A stretch of DNA of 64,000 bases from Paraburkholderia ribeironis. GTDB lineage: Bacteria > Pseudomonadota > Gammaproteobacteria > Burkholderiales > Burkholderiaceae. A program made the position numbers and the translations under genes. The stretch is taken from contig NZ_CYGX02000053.1 in the NCBI RefSeq assembly GCF_900019265.1, forward strand, positions 1-64,000. The letters run 5' to 3'. The notes below the pieces were generated by a model, which saw only the letters and a list, made by a program, of their open reading frames with translations, was not told the origin of the DNA and ran no database searches. Of the stretch, positions 26,556 through 35,039 are shown piece after piece (position 1 is the stretch's first letter; every line of letters begins with the position of its first letter).

Positions 26556-27127
26556 TTTCGGCCCACGCAAAAGACAGCTTCGAGCGCATTTTTCAGAAGG
26601 CCGCGCAGACGCGTCTGCCGATGGATTCCGCCGACTCGTGCGAGATCGCGCCACTCGCCGAAGCGAGCGCCGACACGAGAGGCGGCACAACAGGCGGCAC
26701 AACAGGCGGCACAACAGGCGACACGCAGGTGGTCGTGCTGACCATTTCTTCGATCGCGTTCCGGCTACTGCTGATTCTGCACTTCGACGAAGACGACAGC
26801 ACGCGCCGCTACTACCTGGGCGATGCCGACGAACGGCCGTTTCGGGAAGCGTTTCTGGAAATCTGCAATCTGTGTTGTGGCGCGATGAACCAGGAACTGC
26901 TGCGCTATTTTCCCGACCTCGGCATGTCGACGCCGTATGTGTTGAGCGCGCGTTGTGTGCCGTATCTGCACGAATTGAAGCCGGGTCTGCTGTCGTCGTA
27001 CTCGATCGTGCTCAACGGTACGGTGCGGCTCGCCGCGACCGTGTGCGTGTGCGCGCATGCGCCGCTCGACTTCATTGCGGACACGAGCGCGAGCGAAGAA
27101 ACCAGCGGCGAGCTGGAATTGTTTTGA
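26552..27127 (+). CDS. CheX-like CheY-phosphate phosphatase
   Basis: 191 residues starting at a GTG that overlaps the previous stop (GTGA). The C-terminal 130 residues look like the CheC/CheX/FliM fold. The phosphatase signature ExxN is present as E103-I-C-N106, although the D/S usually four residues before the Glu is E99. The N-terminal 60 residues are variable and include a (GGTT)3 repeat. Expected role: dephosphorylating the CheY at 27240. I am fairly confident of the fold family, less so of the activity. Confidence 0.65.
   Translation: MISAHAKDSFERIFQKAAQTRLPMDSADSCEIAPLAEASADTRGGTTGGTTGGTTGDTQVVVLTISSIAFRLLLILHFDEDDSTRRYYLGDADERPFREAFLEICNLCCGAMNQELLRYFPDLGMSTPYVLSARCVPYLHELKPGLLSSYSIVLNGTVRLAATVCVCAHAPLDFIADTSASEETSGELELF
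26681..26724 (+). repeat. 12-bp tandem repeat within the cheX-like gene
   Basis: Three perfect copies of GGCGGCACAACA (26681-26716) and a partial fourth, encoding GGTT units. Multiples of 12 keep the frame, so copy-number changes would only alter linker length. Confidence 0.9.
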
Positions 27128-27239
27128 GCGTGACTGCGCGCACCGCCGCGAGCGGCAAGTGCAATGAACGTAAACGAGCCGGCCGGCAACATGCGGGCGC
27201 CGCGCTCCAACTTGAGTAGTGTCATAGGAAGCAGACAAC

Positions 27240-27605
27240 ATGTCGAAAATTCTGGTGGTGGATGACTCGAGCACGGTGCGCGACGAAGTGGCCGGCTTTC
27301 TGAAGAAGAACGGTCTGGCCGTCGACACGGCGGTGGACGGCAAGGACGGCCTCGCGAAGTTGAAGTCCAGCCCCGGCATCAGGCTGGTGATCAGCGACGT
27401 CAACATGCCCAACATGGATGGCCTGACGATGGTCGAGAAAATTCGCGGCGAACTCGCCAACACGACCGTGAACGTCATCATGCTGACGACCGAGAGCAGC
27501 CCGGCGATGAAGGAGCGCGGCAAGGCGGCCGGTGTCAAAGGCTGGATCGTTAAGCCGTTCAAGGGCGATGCGGTGCTGGAAACGTTCCGCAAACTGGCGG
27601 GCTAA
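27240..27605 (+). CDS. CheY-like response regulator
   Basis: 121-residue single receiver domain. Acidic pair D8-D9, phosphorylation site D53 (ISDVNMPNMDG), the threonine of MLTTE and the lysine of IVKPF are all in place. It is the likely phosphate acceptor of the kinase at 23386 and substrate of the CheX-like protein. It ends the operon; iteron repeats begin 26 bp later. A 112-bp gap before it leaves room for a separate promoter. AGGAAG precedes the start. Confidence 0.93.
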   Translation: MSKILVVDDSSTVRDEVAGFLKKNGLAVDTAVDGKDGLAKLKSSPGIRLVISDVNMPNMDGLTMVEKIRGELANTTVNVIMLTTESSPAMKERGKAAGVKGWIVKPFKGDAVLETFRKLAG

Positions 27606-27630
27606 ACGTTGCGGGTTCGGTCCGACTCGC

Positions 27631-28077
27631 GAAAGGTGAGGGTTTCCGGGAGTGGTGCGCGCGCCGTGTTCAAAGCGCGGTTGCGCGGGCACAGCGACTG
27701 CGGAAACCCCCTATTTGCAGGCGTAAACCGCACGGCGCGAGTACAACGACACGTACCGACGCATGGGTCCGCTTGCTTAAGGTGAGGATATTCGGGAGTC
27801 TGCGCGGGCCGCGCGATACGTGAGTCCACGCAGGCTTTTTCGATCACCGTGCGCGAAGCAGGCCGCCCACAACGGCTTACCTGGGGATGCAGAATAGTGC
27901 GGCCGCTTCAAAGGTGAGGGTTTGCGGGAGTAGCCTGTTTCGAGCCCGTCGCTCCAGGCCCAGCTTGCCTTTGCGCCCTGCCCGCAAGCTCGAAAGGTGA
28001 GCGTTTTCGGGACATCTCCGGTCGGCGGCCTGCGCGCAACCGCGCCGCTGTGTGTCAAAGGTGAGGCTTTTCGGGAA
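27631..28077 (-). repeat. Outlying iteron cluster (five copies)
   Basis: Copies at 27631-27652, 27777-27798, 27908-27929, 27991-28012 and 28056-28077, for example CAAAGGTGAGGCTTTTCGGG at 28056. All have the CGGGA half and read opposite to the origin field. Spacing is 65-146 bp, like that of the origin. They fill the 510-bp gap between the cheY-like and SDR genes; no gene is supported there. Confidence 0.85.
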
Positions 28078-28116
28078 GCGCGGGGGCGGCTCGCCAAGCC
28101 GCTCATCAACCGCTCA

Positions 28117-28875
28117 TCAACCCGCTTTGGCGATCTCGCGAATGTCGGCGACCGGTATTTGTCCGAACGCATCGCTGAACGCGTAGTCGATCAGTTGGGT
28201 CGCGCATTGTTCAGGCGTCGACAACTTGCCGCTGCTTTTGAGGTCGTCGAACTTCGCGCGCAACGGGAACTGTTCTTCGCCGCTAGCGCGAATCTCCGCC
28301 TGCATGTTCGTATCGACCACGCCTGGCGCGAGACTGCAGATACGCAGCGCGCGATTCGCGTCGAGCGCGACGGCGCGCGCATGATGATCGAGCGCAGCTT
28401 TGGTCGCGCAGTAGATGCTCCAGCCCGGATACGCGTTGCGGGCAGCGCCGCTGGAAATGTGCACGATGCGCCGGTCGCTCGCATCGACGGCGGCGGTGGC
28501 GAGTGCGCTGGCCAGCATCAGCGGCGTCGCCACGTTGAGGCTCACCGCGCTCGCGACAGTGGCCGCGTCCTGCTGGGCGATCGGCCCGATGGGCTGCGCC
28601 GTGCCCGCATTGTTGATCAGGAGGACCGTTTGCGCGCCACTGACGAATGAGCGCAGCGCATCGGTCGCGATCCATTGCGCCACGCGCGTAGGGTCGGCCA
28701 GTTCCAGTTCAATCTCTTCGAGCTGTGCCGCAAAGCGCGCCTTGAGTGTGGCATGACGCGAGCGGGACAAGCCAAGCACTGTGACATTGCGCGCGACCAG
28801 CTGTTCGACGAGCGCCGCGCCCAGGCCGCGCGTGTGACCGGTGACGATCGCGCGAATCGGAGAAGTGGTGGTCAT
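28117..28875 (-). CDS. Short-chain dehydrogenase/reductase
   Basis: 252 residues from the ATG at 28875, which follows AAGGAACGAC. A classical SDR: nucleotide-binding TGHTRGLG (12-19), NNAG (88-91), catalytic S141/S142, Y155 and K159 (YCATK). The compact size and sequence resemble the sepiapterin reductase/YueD-like group, but the substrate cannot be told. Stands alone between an iteron cluster and a divergent LysR gene. Confidence 0.88.
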   Translation of the reverse strand: MTTTSPIRAIVTGHTRGLGAALVEQLVARNVTVLGLSRSRHATLKARFAAQLEEIELELADPTRVAQWIATDALRSFVSGAQTVLLINNAGTAQPIGPIAQQDAATVASAVSLNVATPLMLASALATAAVDASDRRIVHISSGAARNAYPGWSIYCATKAALDHHARAVALDANRALRICSLAPGVVDTNMQAEIRASGEEQFPLRAKFDDLKSSGKLSTPEQCATQLIDYAFSDAFGQIPVADIREIAKAG

Positions 28876-29103
28876 GTCGTTCCTTTGGTCGTTGGCTGGC
28901 GAAACGCGGTCATTCTCGCACACTGCATTTTTGAGAGGACATGCGTCGCGTGAGGATGCAAAGCAGAGCGAGAGCGGCGATTATTTCCGGCTGACGACGT
29001 GATCGCCAGTCCTGAAGCGCAGCACAGTCAAACAGTCACCGTGCTGGCGGTGCGCCATCAGCTAGAGGATGATTACCACTGACAGAACCTCTGGCGTCCT
29101 GCG

Positions 29104-30063
29104 ATGGCAATCAAAAACCTGCTTCGAAAACTCGACCTCACCACGCTGCAACTCTTCCTCGCGGTCTACGAAGAAGGCACGCTCACGCGTGCCGCCGAGC
29201 GCGAGGCGATTGCCGTCTCGGCCGCGAGCAAGCGTCTGCTCGAACTCGAACAGGCGGTCGGTGCGACACTGTTCCAGCGCAACGCACGCGGCATGACGCT
29301 GACGCCCGCGGGCGAGACGCTGCTGCATCACGCGCGCCGAGTGATGCGCGACATCGAGAACATCGGCATCGAACTGGCCGGCCATGCGAGCGGCGTGCGC
29401 GGCTACGTGCGGATGATGGCCAATCTGTCGGCGATCGTCGAGTTTTTGCCCGAGGACTTGCGCGCGTTCCAGTTGCAGCACGAGCGCGTCAAGCTCGATC
29501 TCGAAGAGCGGCCGAGTGGCGGCGTAGTCGAAGCGGTCGACGACAGCCTCGCCGACCTCGGCATCTGCTCCGGCGACGCCGACGCCCGCGATCTGCACGT
29601 CGAGCACTATCGCCACGATTCGCTGGTGCTGGTAATGCGCGACGATCATCCGTTGGCGGCGCGCACCAGCGTGGCCTTCGCCGAGACGCTGGATGGCGAT
29701 CACGTCGGCCTGCACGCCGCGAGCTCGATCAACGCCCGCACCCACATGGCCGCGCGCCTCGCCGGCAAGCCGCTGCGGCTACGCATCCACGTGCCGGGGT
29801 TCGACGCGGTCTGCCGGATGGTGCAGGCCGGCATGGGCGTCGGCGTGTTGCCGCACAAGGTGTATGAACTGATGGGCCGCCCGCTCGGACTGGTCGGCGT
29901 GCCGCTCGAAGACGACTGGGCGAGACGCAGTCTCGTGCTGGTGGTGCGCGATGTCGAGGCGCTCTCGCCGGTAAGCCGCCTGCTGTTCGACCACCTGCGC
30001 ACGATTGAAGCGGCCGATGCCTCAACCGCTCCCGAAGCCCCGCCGGCCGCGGCCAGACGCTGA
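29104..30063 (+). CDS. LysR-family transcriptional regulator
   Basis: 319 residues. An N-terminal winged helix-turn-helix (LTRAAEREAIAVSAASKRL, about 22-42) and a type 2 periplasmic-binding-like effector domain (about 95-300). Located 105 bp upstream of the CoA-transferase/lyase/MFS genes on the same strand, which it probably activates. The Pro/Ala-rich tail is not conserved in LysR proteins. Confidence 0.9.
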   Translation: MAIKNLLRKLDLTTLQLFLAVYEEGTLTRAAEREAIAVSAASKRLLELEQAVGATLFQRNARGMTLTPAGETLLHHARRVMRDIENIGIELAGHASGVRGYVRMMANLSAIVEFLPEDLRAFQLQHERVKLDLEERPSGGVVEAVDDSLADLGICSGDADARDLHVEHYRHDSLVLVMRDDHPLAARTSVAFAETLDGDHVGLHAASSINARTHMAARLAGKPLRLRIHVPGFDAVCRMVQAGMGVGVLPHKVYELMGRPLGLVGVPLEDDWARRSLVLVVRDVEALSPVSRLLFDHLRTIEAADASTAPEAPPAAARR

Positions 30064-30129
30064 GCGTTCGCGGTTCGCGAACGGTCGTTGGCGATTTGCG
30101 GTTGGACGCTGCCGCCACGCCGCACCTAA

Positions 30130-30165
30130 GCTGTCTCCCAACACGAAACCAGCTTCGGAGACAGC
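30130..30165 (+). promoter_or_regulatory. Hairpin that would sequester the CoA-transferase ribosome binding site
   Basis: Perfect 9-bp inverted repeat GCTGTCTCC (30130-30138) and GGAGACAGC (30157-30165). The second arm contains the GGAG Shine-Dalgarno placed 8 nt before the ATG at 30169. Folding would mask the ribosome site; alternatively the DNA dyad is the LysR operator. Confidence 0.5.
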
Positions 30166-30168
30166 ATC

Positions 30169-31362
30169 ATGGGTGGACCTCTTCAGGGTATCCGCGTCGT
30201 CGAGATCGGAACCCTCATCGCCGCGCCGTTTGCCGCGCGACTCATGGCCGAGTTCGGTGCCGACGTCATCAAGATCGAAGCGCCCGAAACCGGCGACCCC
30301 TTGCGCAAATGGCGCAAGCTGCACGAGGGCACCTCGCTCTGGTGGTATCTGCAGTCGCGCAACAAGAAGTCCGTCTGCGTGAATCTGAAATCGGCGGATG
30401 GCGTCGAGATCGTCAAGCGGCTTGCCGCCGATGCCGACGTGGTGATCGAAAATCTGCGGCCCGGCGCGCTCGAAAAGCTCGGGCTCGGCTGGGACGTATT
30501 GCACGCGATCAACCCGAAACTGACGATGGTCCGCATTTCCGGCTATGGCCAGTCCGGTCCGTATCGCGACCGACCGGGCTTCGGCGCAATCGGCGAAGCG
30601 ATGGGCGGGATTCGCTATACGACCGGCGAAGTGGACGGCGCGCCGGCGCGCGTCGGCGTGAGCCTCGGCGATTCGCTCGCTTCGCTGCATGGCGTGATCG
30701 GCGCGCTGATGTCGTTGCTGCGTGTGAAGACGGGCCAGGGCGAAGGCCAGGTGGTCGATGTCTCGCTGGTCGAGAGCGTGTTCAATCTGATGGAAAGCCT
30801 CGTGCCCGAATACGATCTGCTCGGCCACGTGCGCGAACGCAGCGGTGGCGCATTGCCCGGCATCGCGCCGTCAAACACCTATCGCACCGAAGACGGCGGC
30901 TACGTCGTGATCGCCGGCAATAGCGATCCGATCTTCAAGCGCCTCATGCATCTGATCGGCCGCGCCGATCTCGCCGACGATCCCGCATTGGCGCACAACG
31001 ACGGTCGCGTGCGTCAGTCAGCGATGCTCGATCAGGCGATCGCCGCGTGGACCTCGCACCACGCGACCGAAGACGTGCTGGCCGCGCTCGAACGCGCCGA
31101 AGTACCGGCGGGCCGCATCTATTCGGTGGCCGACATCGTTGCCGATCCGCACTACCAGGCGCGCGACATGGTGCTGCAAGCGCAACTGCCGGGCGGCGCG
31201 TCGGTGAAGATGCCGGGGATTGTGCCGAAGCTCTCGGATACGCCGGGCGTAGTGCGTTGGCAAGGTCCGTCGCTCGGCGAGCACACTGGCAGCGTACTGA
31301 GTGCGCTTGGCTTCGCCAACGAAGATATCGAGCGGCTGCGCCGCGAAGGAGCCGTGCAATGA
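30169..31362 (+). CDS. Family III CoA-transferase (CaiB/BaiF)
   Basis: 397 residues. Transfers CoA between carboxylic acids, acting on a free acid to give a CoA thioester. The family pattern runs from 'GIRVVEIGTLIAAPFAARLM' to the nucleophile region VGVSLGDSLASLHG, where D168 would form the mixed anhydride. The stop overlaps the next start (ATGA). The partner HMG-CoA lyase-type enzyme suggests the product is a branched hydroxydiacyl-CoA such as 3-hydroxy-3-methylglutaryl-CoA, but the substrate is inferred from context only. Confidence 0.88.
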   Translation: MGGPLQGIRVVEIGTLIAAPFAARLMAEFGADVIKIEAPETGDPLRKWRKLHEGTSLWWYLQSRNKKSVCVNLKSADGVEIVKRLAADADVVIENLRPGALEKLGLGWDVLHAINPKLTMVRISGYGQSGPYRDRPGFGAIGEAMGGIRYTTGEVDGAPARVGVSLGDSLASLHGVIGALMSLLRVKTGQGEGQVVDVSLVESVFNLMESLVPEYDLLGHVRERSGGALPGIAPSNTYRTEDGGYVVIAGNSDPIFKRLMHLIGRADLADDPALAHNDGRVRQSAMLDQAIAAWTSHHATEDVLAALERAEVPAGRIYSVADIVADPHYQARDMVLQAQLPGGASVKMPGIVPKLSDTPGVVRWQGPSLGEHTGSVLSALGFANEDIERLRREGAVQ

Positions 31363-32324
31363 ACGCCACACTGAACGCCGCGATCGACGCTACCCGTTTC
31401 GACAAACTGATCGTGCAGGAAGTCGCGCCGCGCGACGGCTTGCAGATCGAGCCCACATGGGTCGAGACCGCCGACAAGATCGCGCTGATCGACGCGCTGT
31501 CGACTGCGGGCTTCACGCGCATCGAGGCAGGCTCGTTCGTGTCGCCGAAAGCGATTCCGGCACTGCGTGACGGCGAGGCCGTGTTCCAGCAGATCGTGCG
31601 GCGCGCCGGCGTGATTTATGTCGCGCTGGTGCCGAACCTGAAGGGCGCCGAGCGCGCGCTCGCGGCGCGCGCCGACGAACTGAACCTGGTGATGTCCGCG
31701 AGTCAGATGCACAACCGCGCCAACATGCGGATGAGTTGCGAGTCGTCGCTGATGGCCTTCGACAACATCGTGCGGCATGTGAAGGGCTCGGGCGTGCTGC
31801 TGAACGCGTCGGTGGCGACCGCGTTCGGCTGTCCGTTCGAAGGGCGGATCGACGAAGACCGCGTGGTCGGCATTGTCGATACGTATCGCGAGATGGGCAT
31901 CGAGGGCATCACGCTCGCCGACACGACCGGCATGGCGAACCCGCGCCAGGTGGCACGGCTTGTTGCGCGTGTGCTCGAACGGGTGCCGGCCGCCGCGCTC
32001 ACGCTGCACTTCCACAACACGCGCGGCCTCGGCCTTGCCAATGTGCTGGCGGCCTACGAAGCGGGCGCGCGCCGCTTCGACGCCGCGCTCGGCGGTCTCG
32101 GCGGCTGTCCTTTCGCGCCGGGTGCATCCGGCAACATCTGCACGGAAGACCTCGTGAATCTGTGCGACGAAATGGGCATCCCCACGGCAATCGACCTGGA
32201 CAAGCTGATCGCGTTGTCACGCGGCTTGCCTGCGCTGCTCGGCCACGACGTGCCGGGGCAACTGGCGAAAGCGGGCCGCAATCGCGACCTGCATCCCGTA
32301 CCTGAATACGTTCTGCAGATCTGA
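31359..32324 (+). CDS. Hydroxymethylglutaryl-CoA lyase
   Basis: 321 residues. A TIM-barrel lyase that cleaves HMG-CoA to acetyl-CoA and acetoacetate. Key motifs: APRDGLQ near the N-terminus, LHFHNTRG (metal-binding histidines) and the signature GGLGGCPFAPGASGN with the catalytic cysteine. It overlaps the CoA-transferase gene by 4 nt, so the pair is translationally coupled. A longer open frame from 31047 overlaps the transferase and is rejected. A related hydroxyacyl-CoA substrate is possible. Confidence 0.9.
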   Translation: MNATLNAAIDATRFDKLIVQEVAPRDGLQIEPTWVETADKIALIDALSTAGFTRIEAGSFVSPKAIPALRDGEAVFQQIVRRAGVIYVALVPNLKGAERALAARADELNLVMSASQMHNRANMRMSCESSLMAFDNIVRHVKGSGVLLNASVATAFGCPFEGRIDEDRVVGIVDTYREMGIEGITLADTTGMANPRQVARLVARVLERVPAAALTLHFHNTRGLGLANVLAAYEAGARRFDAALGGLGGCPFAPGASGNICTEDLVNLCDEMGIPTAIDLDKLIALSRGLPALLGHDVPGQLAKAGRNRDLHPVPEYVLQI

Positions 32325-32384
32325 TCCACCCCTAACCGATCAAACGACCGGACGGCATCGCCGAATCCGGCATTGGAGACAAGC

Positions 32385-33716
32385 ATGAGTGACCTGGGCG
32401 CAGTCGCAAGCGGCGGCCGTGAGCATAGCGCGGATGAAGTCGCGGCCATCATCCGCAAAGTGGCGTGGCGGTTGATGCCGCTGATCATGATCTGCTATCT
32501 GTTCGCATTCTTCGACCGCATCAACATCAGCTTCGCGAAGTTCCAGTTGCAGAGCGATCTCGGCCTGTCCGATACCGCGTATGGTCTCGGCGCGAGCCTG
32601 TTCGTGATCGGCTATGTATTGTTCGAAGTGCCAAGCAATCTGTTTCTGTACAAGGTCGGCGCGCGGCGCTGGATCGCGCGGATCATGATCTCGTGGGGAC
32701 TGGCGACCGCGGCGATGGTGTTCGTCAGTAACGAATGGCAGTTCTATGGACTGCGTTTCGTGATCGGCGCGATGGAAGCGGGCTTCGCACCCGGCGTGCT
32801 GTATTACCTGACGCTGTGGTTTCCGCCGGCCTATCGCGGGCGCATCACGTCGATGCTGTTTCTGGCGTCCGCGTTTTCGGGGCTGGTGGGTGCGCCGCTC
32901 GCGGGCCTCGTGATCGGGCACATGAACGGTGTGCTCGGCATGCCGGGCTGGCACTGGCTGTTCCTGCTCGGTGGCCTGCCGTGTGTGGTGCTCGGGTTGC
33001 TGGTATTGAAGCTGCTGAAGGATCGTATCGAGGATGCGGGCTGGCTGTCGTCGTCGGAAAAGACGATGCTCGCGGGGCAGATTGCGCGCCAGAGTCTTCA
33101 TCCGGCCAGCGGCCATTCGTTGATGGGCGCAATCAGGACGCCGGGTTTTCTGACGCTTGGGCTGGTGTACTTCCTGATTCAGGTGGCGTCGTATGGATTG
33201 AATTTCTGGGCGCCGCATCTGATTCGCGTGGCGGGCACGCACAATCCGACCGTGATCGGCCTGCTGACGGCGGTGCCTTATGTGTGCGGCGCGATCTGCA
33301 TGGTGGTGGTGGGGCGCCTGTCCGACGCGACCGGCGAACGGCGCAAGTTCGTGTTCGGGCTGCTGATGATGTCGGCCGTCGGCTTCTTCGCCGCAGGGTT
33401 CTTCGACAAGCAGACCACGTTGCTGGTCGTCGCGCTGGCCGTGATGGGGGCGGGCGTGGTGGCGTCGATTCCGGCGTTCTGGGCACTGCCGCCGAAGCTC
33501 CTGACCGGCGCCGGCGCGGCCGGTGGGATCGCGTTGATCAATACGCTCGGACAGCTTGGAGGGATCGTCAGTCCGATCATGGTGGGCCGCGTGATGGATC
33601 TGAGCGGGAGCACGACGCCGGCGTTGTATGTGATCGGTGCGATGAGCGTCGTGTGCGCGCTGATCGTGTTGTGTGGCTTGCCGGAGTCGCTGCGGCGCAG
33701 GGAAATGGCGCAGTGA
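32385..33716 (+). CDS. MFS transporter (organic acid:H+ type)
   Basis: 443 residues from the ATG at 32385, preceded by GGAGACAAGC. Twelve hydrophobic segments; 'FFDRINISFAKFQLQ' after helix 1 and 'FEVPSNL' in helix 2 place it in the anion:cation symporter group. Third gene of the CoA-transferase/lyase cluster and the likely importer of the acid they degrade. Confidence 0.88.
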   Translation: MSDLGAVASGGREHSADEVAAIIRKVAWRLMPLIMICYLFAFFDRINISFAKFQLQSDLGLSDTAYGLGASLFVIGYVLFEVPSNLFLYKVGARRWIARIMISWGLATAAMVFVSNEWQFYGLRFVIGAMEAGFAPGVLYYLTLWFPPAYRGRITSMLFLASAFSGLVGAPLAGLVIGHMNGVLGMPGWHWLFLLGGLPCVVLGLLVLKLLKDRIEDAGWLSSSEKTMLAGQIARQSLHPASGHSLMGAIRTPGFLTLGLVYFLIQVASYGLNFWAPHLIRVAGTHNPTVIGLLTAVPYVCGAICMVVVGRLSDATGERRKFVFGLLMMSAVGFFAAGFFDKQTTLLVVALAVMGAGVVASIPAFWALPPKLLTGAGAAGGIALINTLGQLGGIVSPIMVGRVMDLSGSTTPALYVIGAMSVVCALIVLCGLPESLRRREMAQ

Positions 33717-33830
33717 TCGTGCGTCGGATCACGCGGGCAGTTCGTCGACATGCGCAACGTCGATATGTGTGCAAGACAGGATGCGGCGAGGCCTGCTCGC
33801 GGCTGAGCCGGCGACAGTTAGGCCTGTGGC

Positions 33831-33897
33831 ATCAATTACTTGGCAGCCCTGTGCGCAGGTTTTCCACAGGCTTGTTCCCAATTTATGTGGACAACTA
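33831..33897. repeat. DnaA-box dyad repeat, copy 1
   Basis: A 67-bp unit sharing most positions with 34015-34081. It contains TTTTCCACA (33860-33868) and, inverted, TGTGGACAA (33886-33894), each one or two changes from the DnaA box TTATNCACA, 17 bp apart. The unit begins ATCAATTACTTGGC. Confidence 0.65.
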
Positions 33898-34014
33898 GCG
33901 GTCGGATCCGTCGCGCGTCATACGGCGTCCTTGCTAAACGGATTTTCCGCCGTGACCGACCGCGTATGCTCGCGTGATGCTTACGCATGAGCCGCGCGAA
34001 TATATTGTCGCTGT

Positions 34015-34081
34015 ATCAACTACTTGGCTGCGATGTGCGACGGTTGTCCACAGGCTTGCCAACATTTTACGTGGACAAGTT
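34015..34081. repeat. DnaA-box dyad repeat, copy 2
   Basis: Second unit, 184 bp after the first: ATCAACTACTTGGC, then TTGTCCACA (34044-34052) and inverted CGTGGACAA (34070-34078). The same order and spacing of boxes as copy 1. The rest of the gap from 33717 to 34150 contains no supported gene. Confidence 0.65.
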
Positions 34082-34150
34082 TTGCGTTCGGCGCGAGCGT
34101 CTGACGATGCCAATCGTCACGACGCCACGCGCTTATCTTCTTCAGATGCC

Positions 34151-34876
34151 CTAAGTCTTCACCGGCGAAGCCGCCGCCGCTTCCTGCGATTGCACCTGCA
34201 AAACCGCATCCCGCTTGTCGAGCAGATGCTGCCGGAGAATTGCGCTGAGCTTCTTGCCGTCGCGCGCTTCGAGCGCCTTCAGCATTTCGTCGTGATCGTG
34301 AATCGCGCTGTCCCACTTGGGAGTCTGAAAGTTCGAGCGGAACCTGAGCGCCTGCAAGCGCCGGTTCACCGCGATATACATCTGCCGCAGCGCTGAGTTC
34401 CTCGCCGCTTCATTGATCTTGTCGTGGATCGCCTGGTTGCGGCTGTAGTAACCCGGCAGATCGTTTTGCGCGCGGCACGCGAGCATCGCGTAGTGCAACG
34501 CCTTGATTTCGGCAAGCTCGGCCGCGGTCATCCGCTCGGCCGCCAGTTCGCCGGAAAACGCTTCGAGCCCGCTCATTAATTCGAAGGTCTCCCGCAGCTC
34601 CGCCTCCGACATCTTCGACACCGACGCGCCCCGATTCGGCGAGATCTCGATCAGCCCCTCGGCGGCTAGCACCTTGAGCGCTTCGCGCAACGGCGTGCGC
34701 GAAATGCCGAGCGTTTCGCACAGCTCCCGCTCATTCAGTTTCTTGCCCGGCCCCAGCACCCCTTCGACGATGAAGCGGCGGATGTGCTCCACCACCGTGT
34801 CATGCAAGCGCTGACGCTCGACCTTCGGCATCAGCGGGGGAACGCTCATACCCGCGTTGAAATCCGAATTTTGCAT
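34151..34876 (-). CDS. GntR-family regulator (FadR/FCD type)
   Basis: 241 residues. Winged helix with 'ELCETLGISRTPLREALKVL' (about 47-66), then an FCD effector domain with conserved metal-ligand histidines ('NQAIHDKINEAARN' and 'DHDEMLKAL'). Divergent from the aminotransferase gene at 35040. Several dyads in the 163-bp gap look like its operators. Probably represses the 35040-41707 cluster. Confidence 0.88.
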   Translation of the reverse strand: MQNSDFNAGMSVPPLMPKVERQRLHDTVVEHIRRFIVEGVLGPGKKLNERELCETLGISRTPLREALKVLAAEGLIEISPNRGASVSKMSEAELRETFELMSGLEAFSGELAAERMTAAELAEIKALHYAMLACRAQNDLPGYYSRNQAIHDKINEAARNSALRQMYIAVNRRLQALRFRSNFQTPKWDSAIHDHDEMLKALEARDGKKLSAILRQHLLDKRDAVLQVQSQEAAAASPVKT

Positions 34877-34897
34877 ACAAAAACCCTCGACATCGTG

Positions 34898-34934
34898 TAA
34901 CTAAGGATTTTATCGGAAGGACCAGACTTAGTTA
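34898..34934. promoter_or_regulatory. Inverted repeat in the gntR-aminotransferase gap
   Basis: Perfect 8-bp arms TAACTAAG (34898-34905) and CTTAGTTA (34927-34934), 21 bp between them, about two helical turns. A candidate binding site for a regulator dimer pair, 22 bp upstream of the gntR start. Confidence 0.4.
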
Positions 34935-34976
34935 ATAGCGCGGGTAAACACGGGGCCTCCGCCCGCAATTTTCGCC

Positions 34977-35026
34977 TTGGGACCGTCACAGTTCGTCTGA
35001 TATAGTTTTTTGAATGCAAAATTCAA
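34977..35026 (+). promoter_or_regulatory. Aminotransferase promoter with dyad at the start point
   Basis: TTGGGA (34977-34982), an 18-bp spacer and TATAGT (35001-35006). A perfect dyad TTGAAT-GCAAA-ATTCAA (35010-35026) covers the expected transcription start, a typical repressor position. The ribosome site CGGAGGAG follows. Confidence 0.5.
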
Positions 35027-35039
35027 TCGGAGGAGCGCA

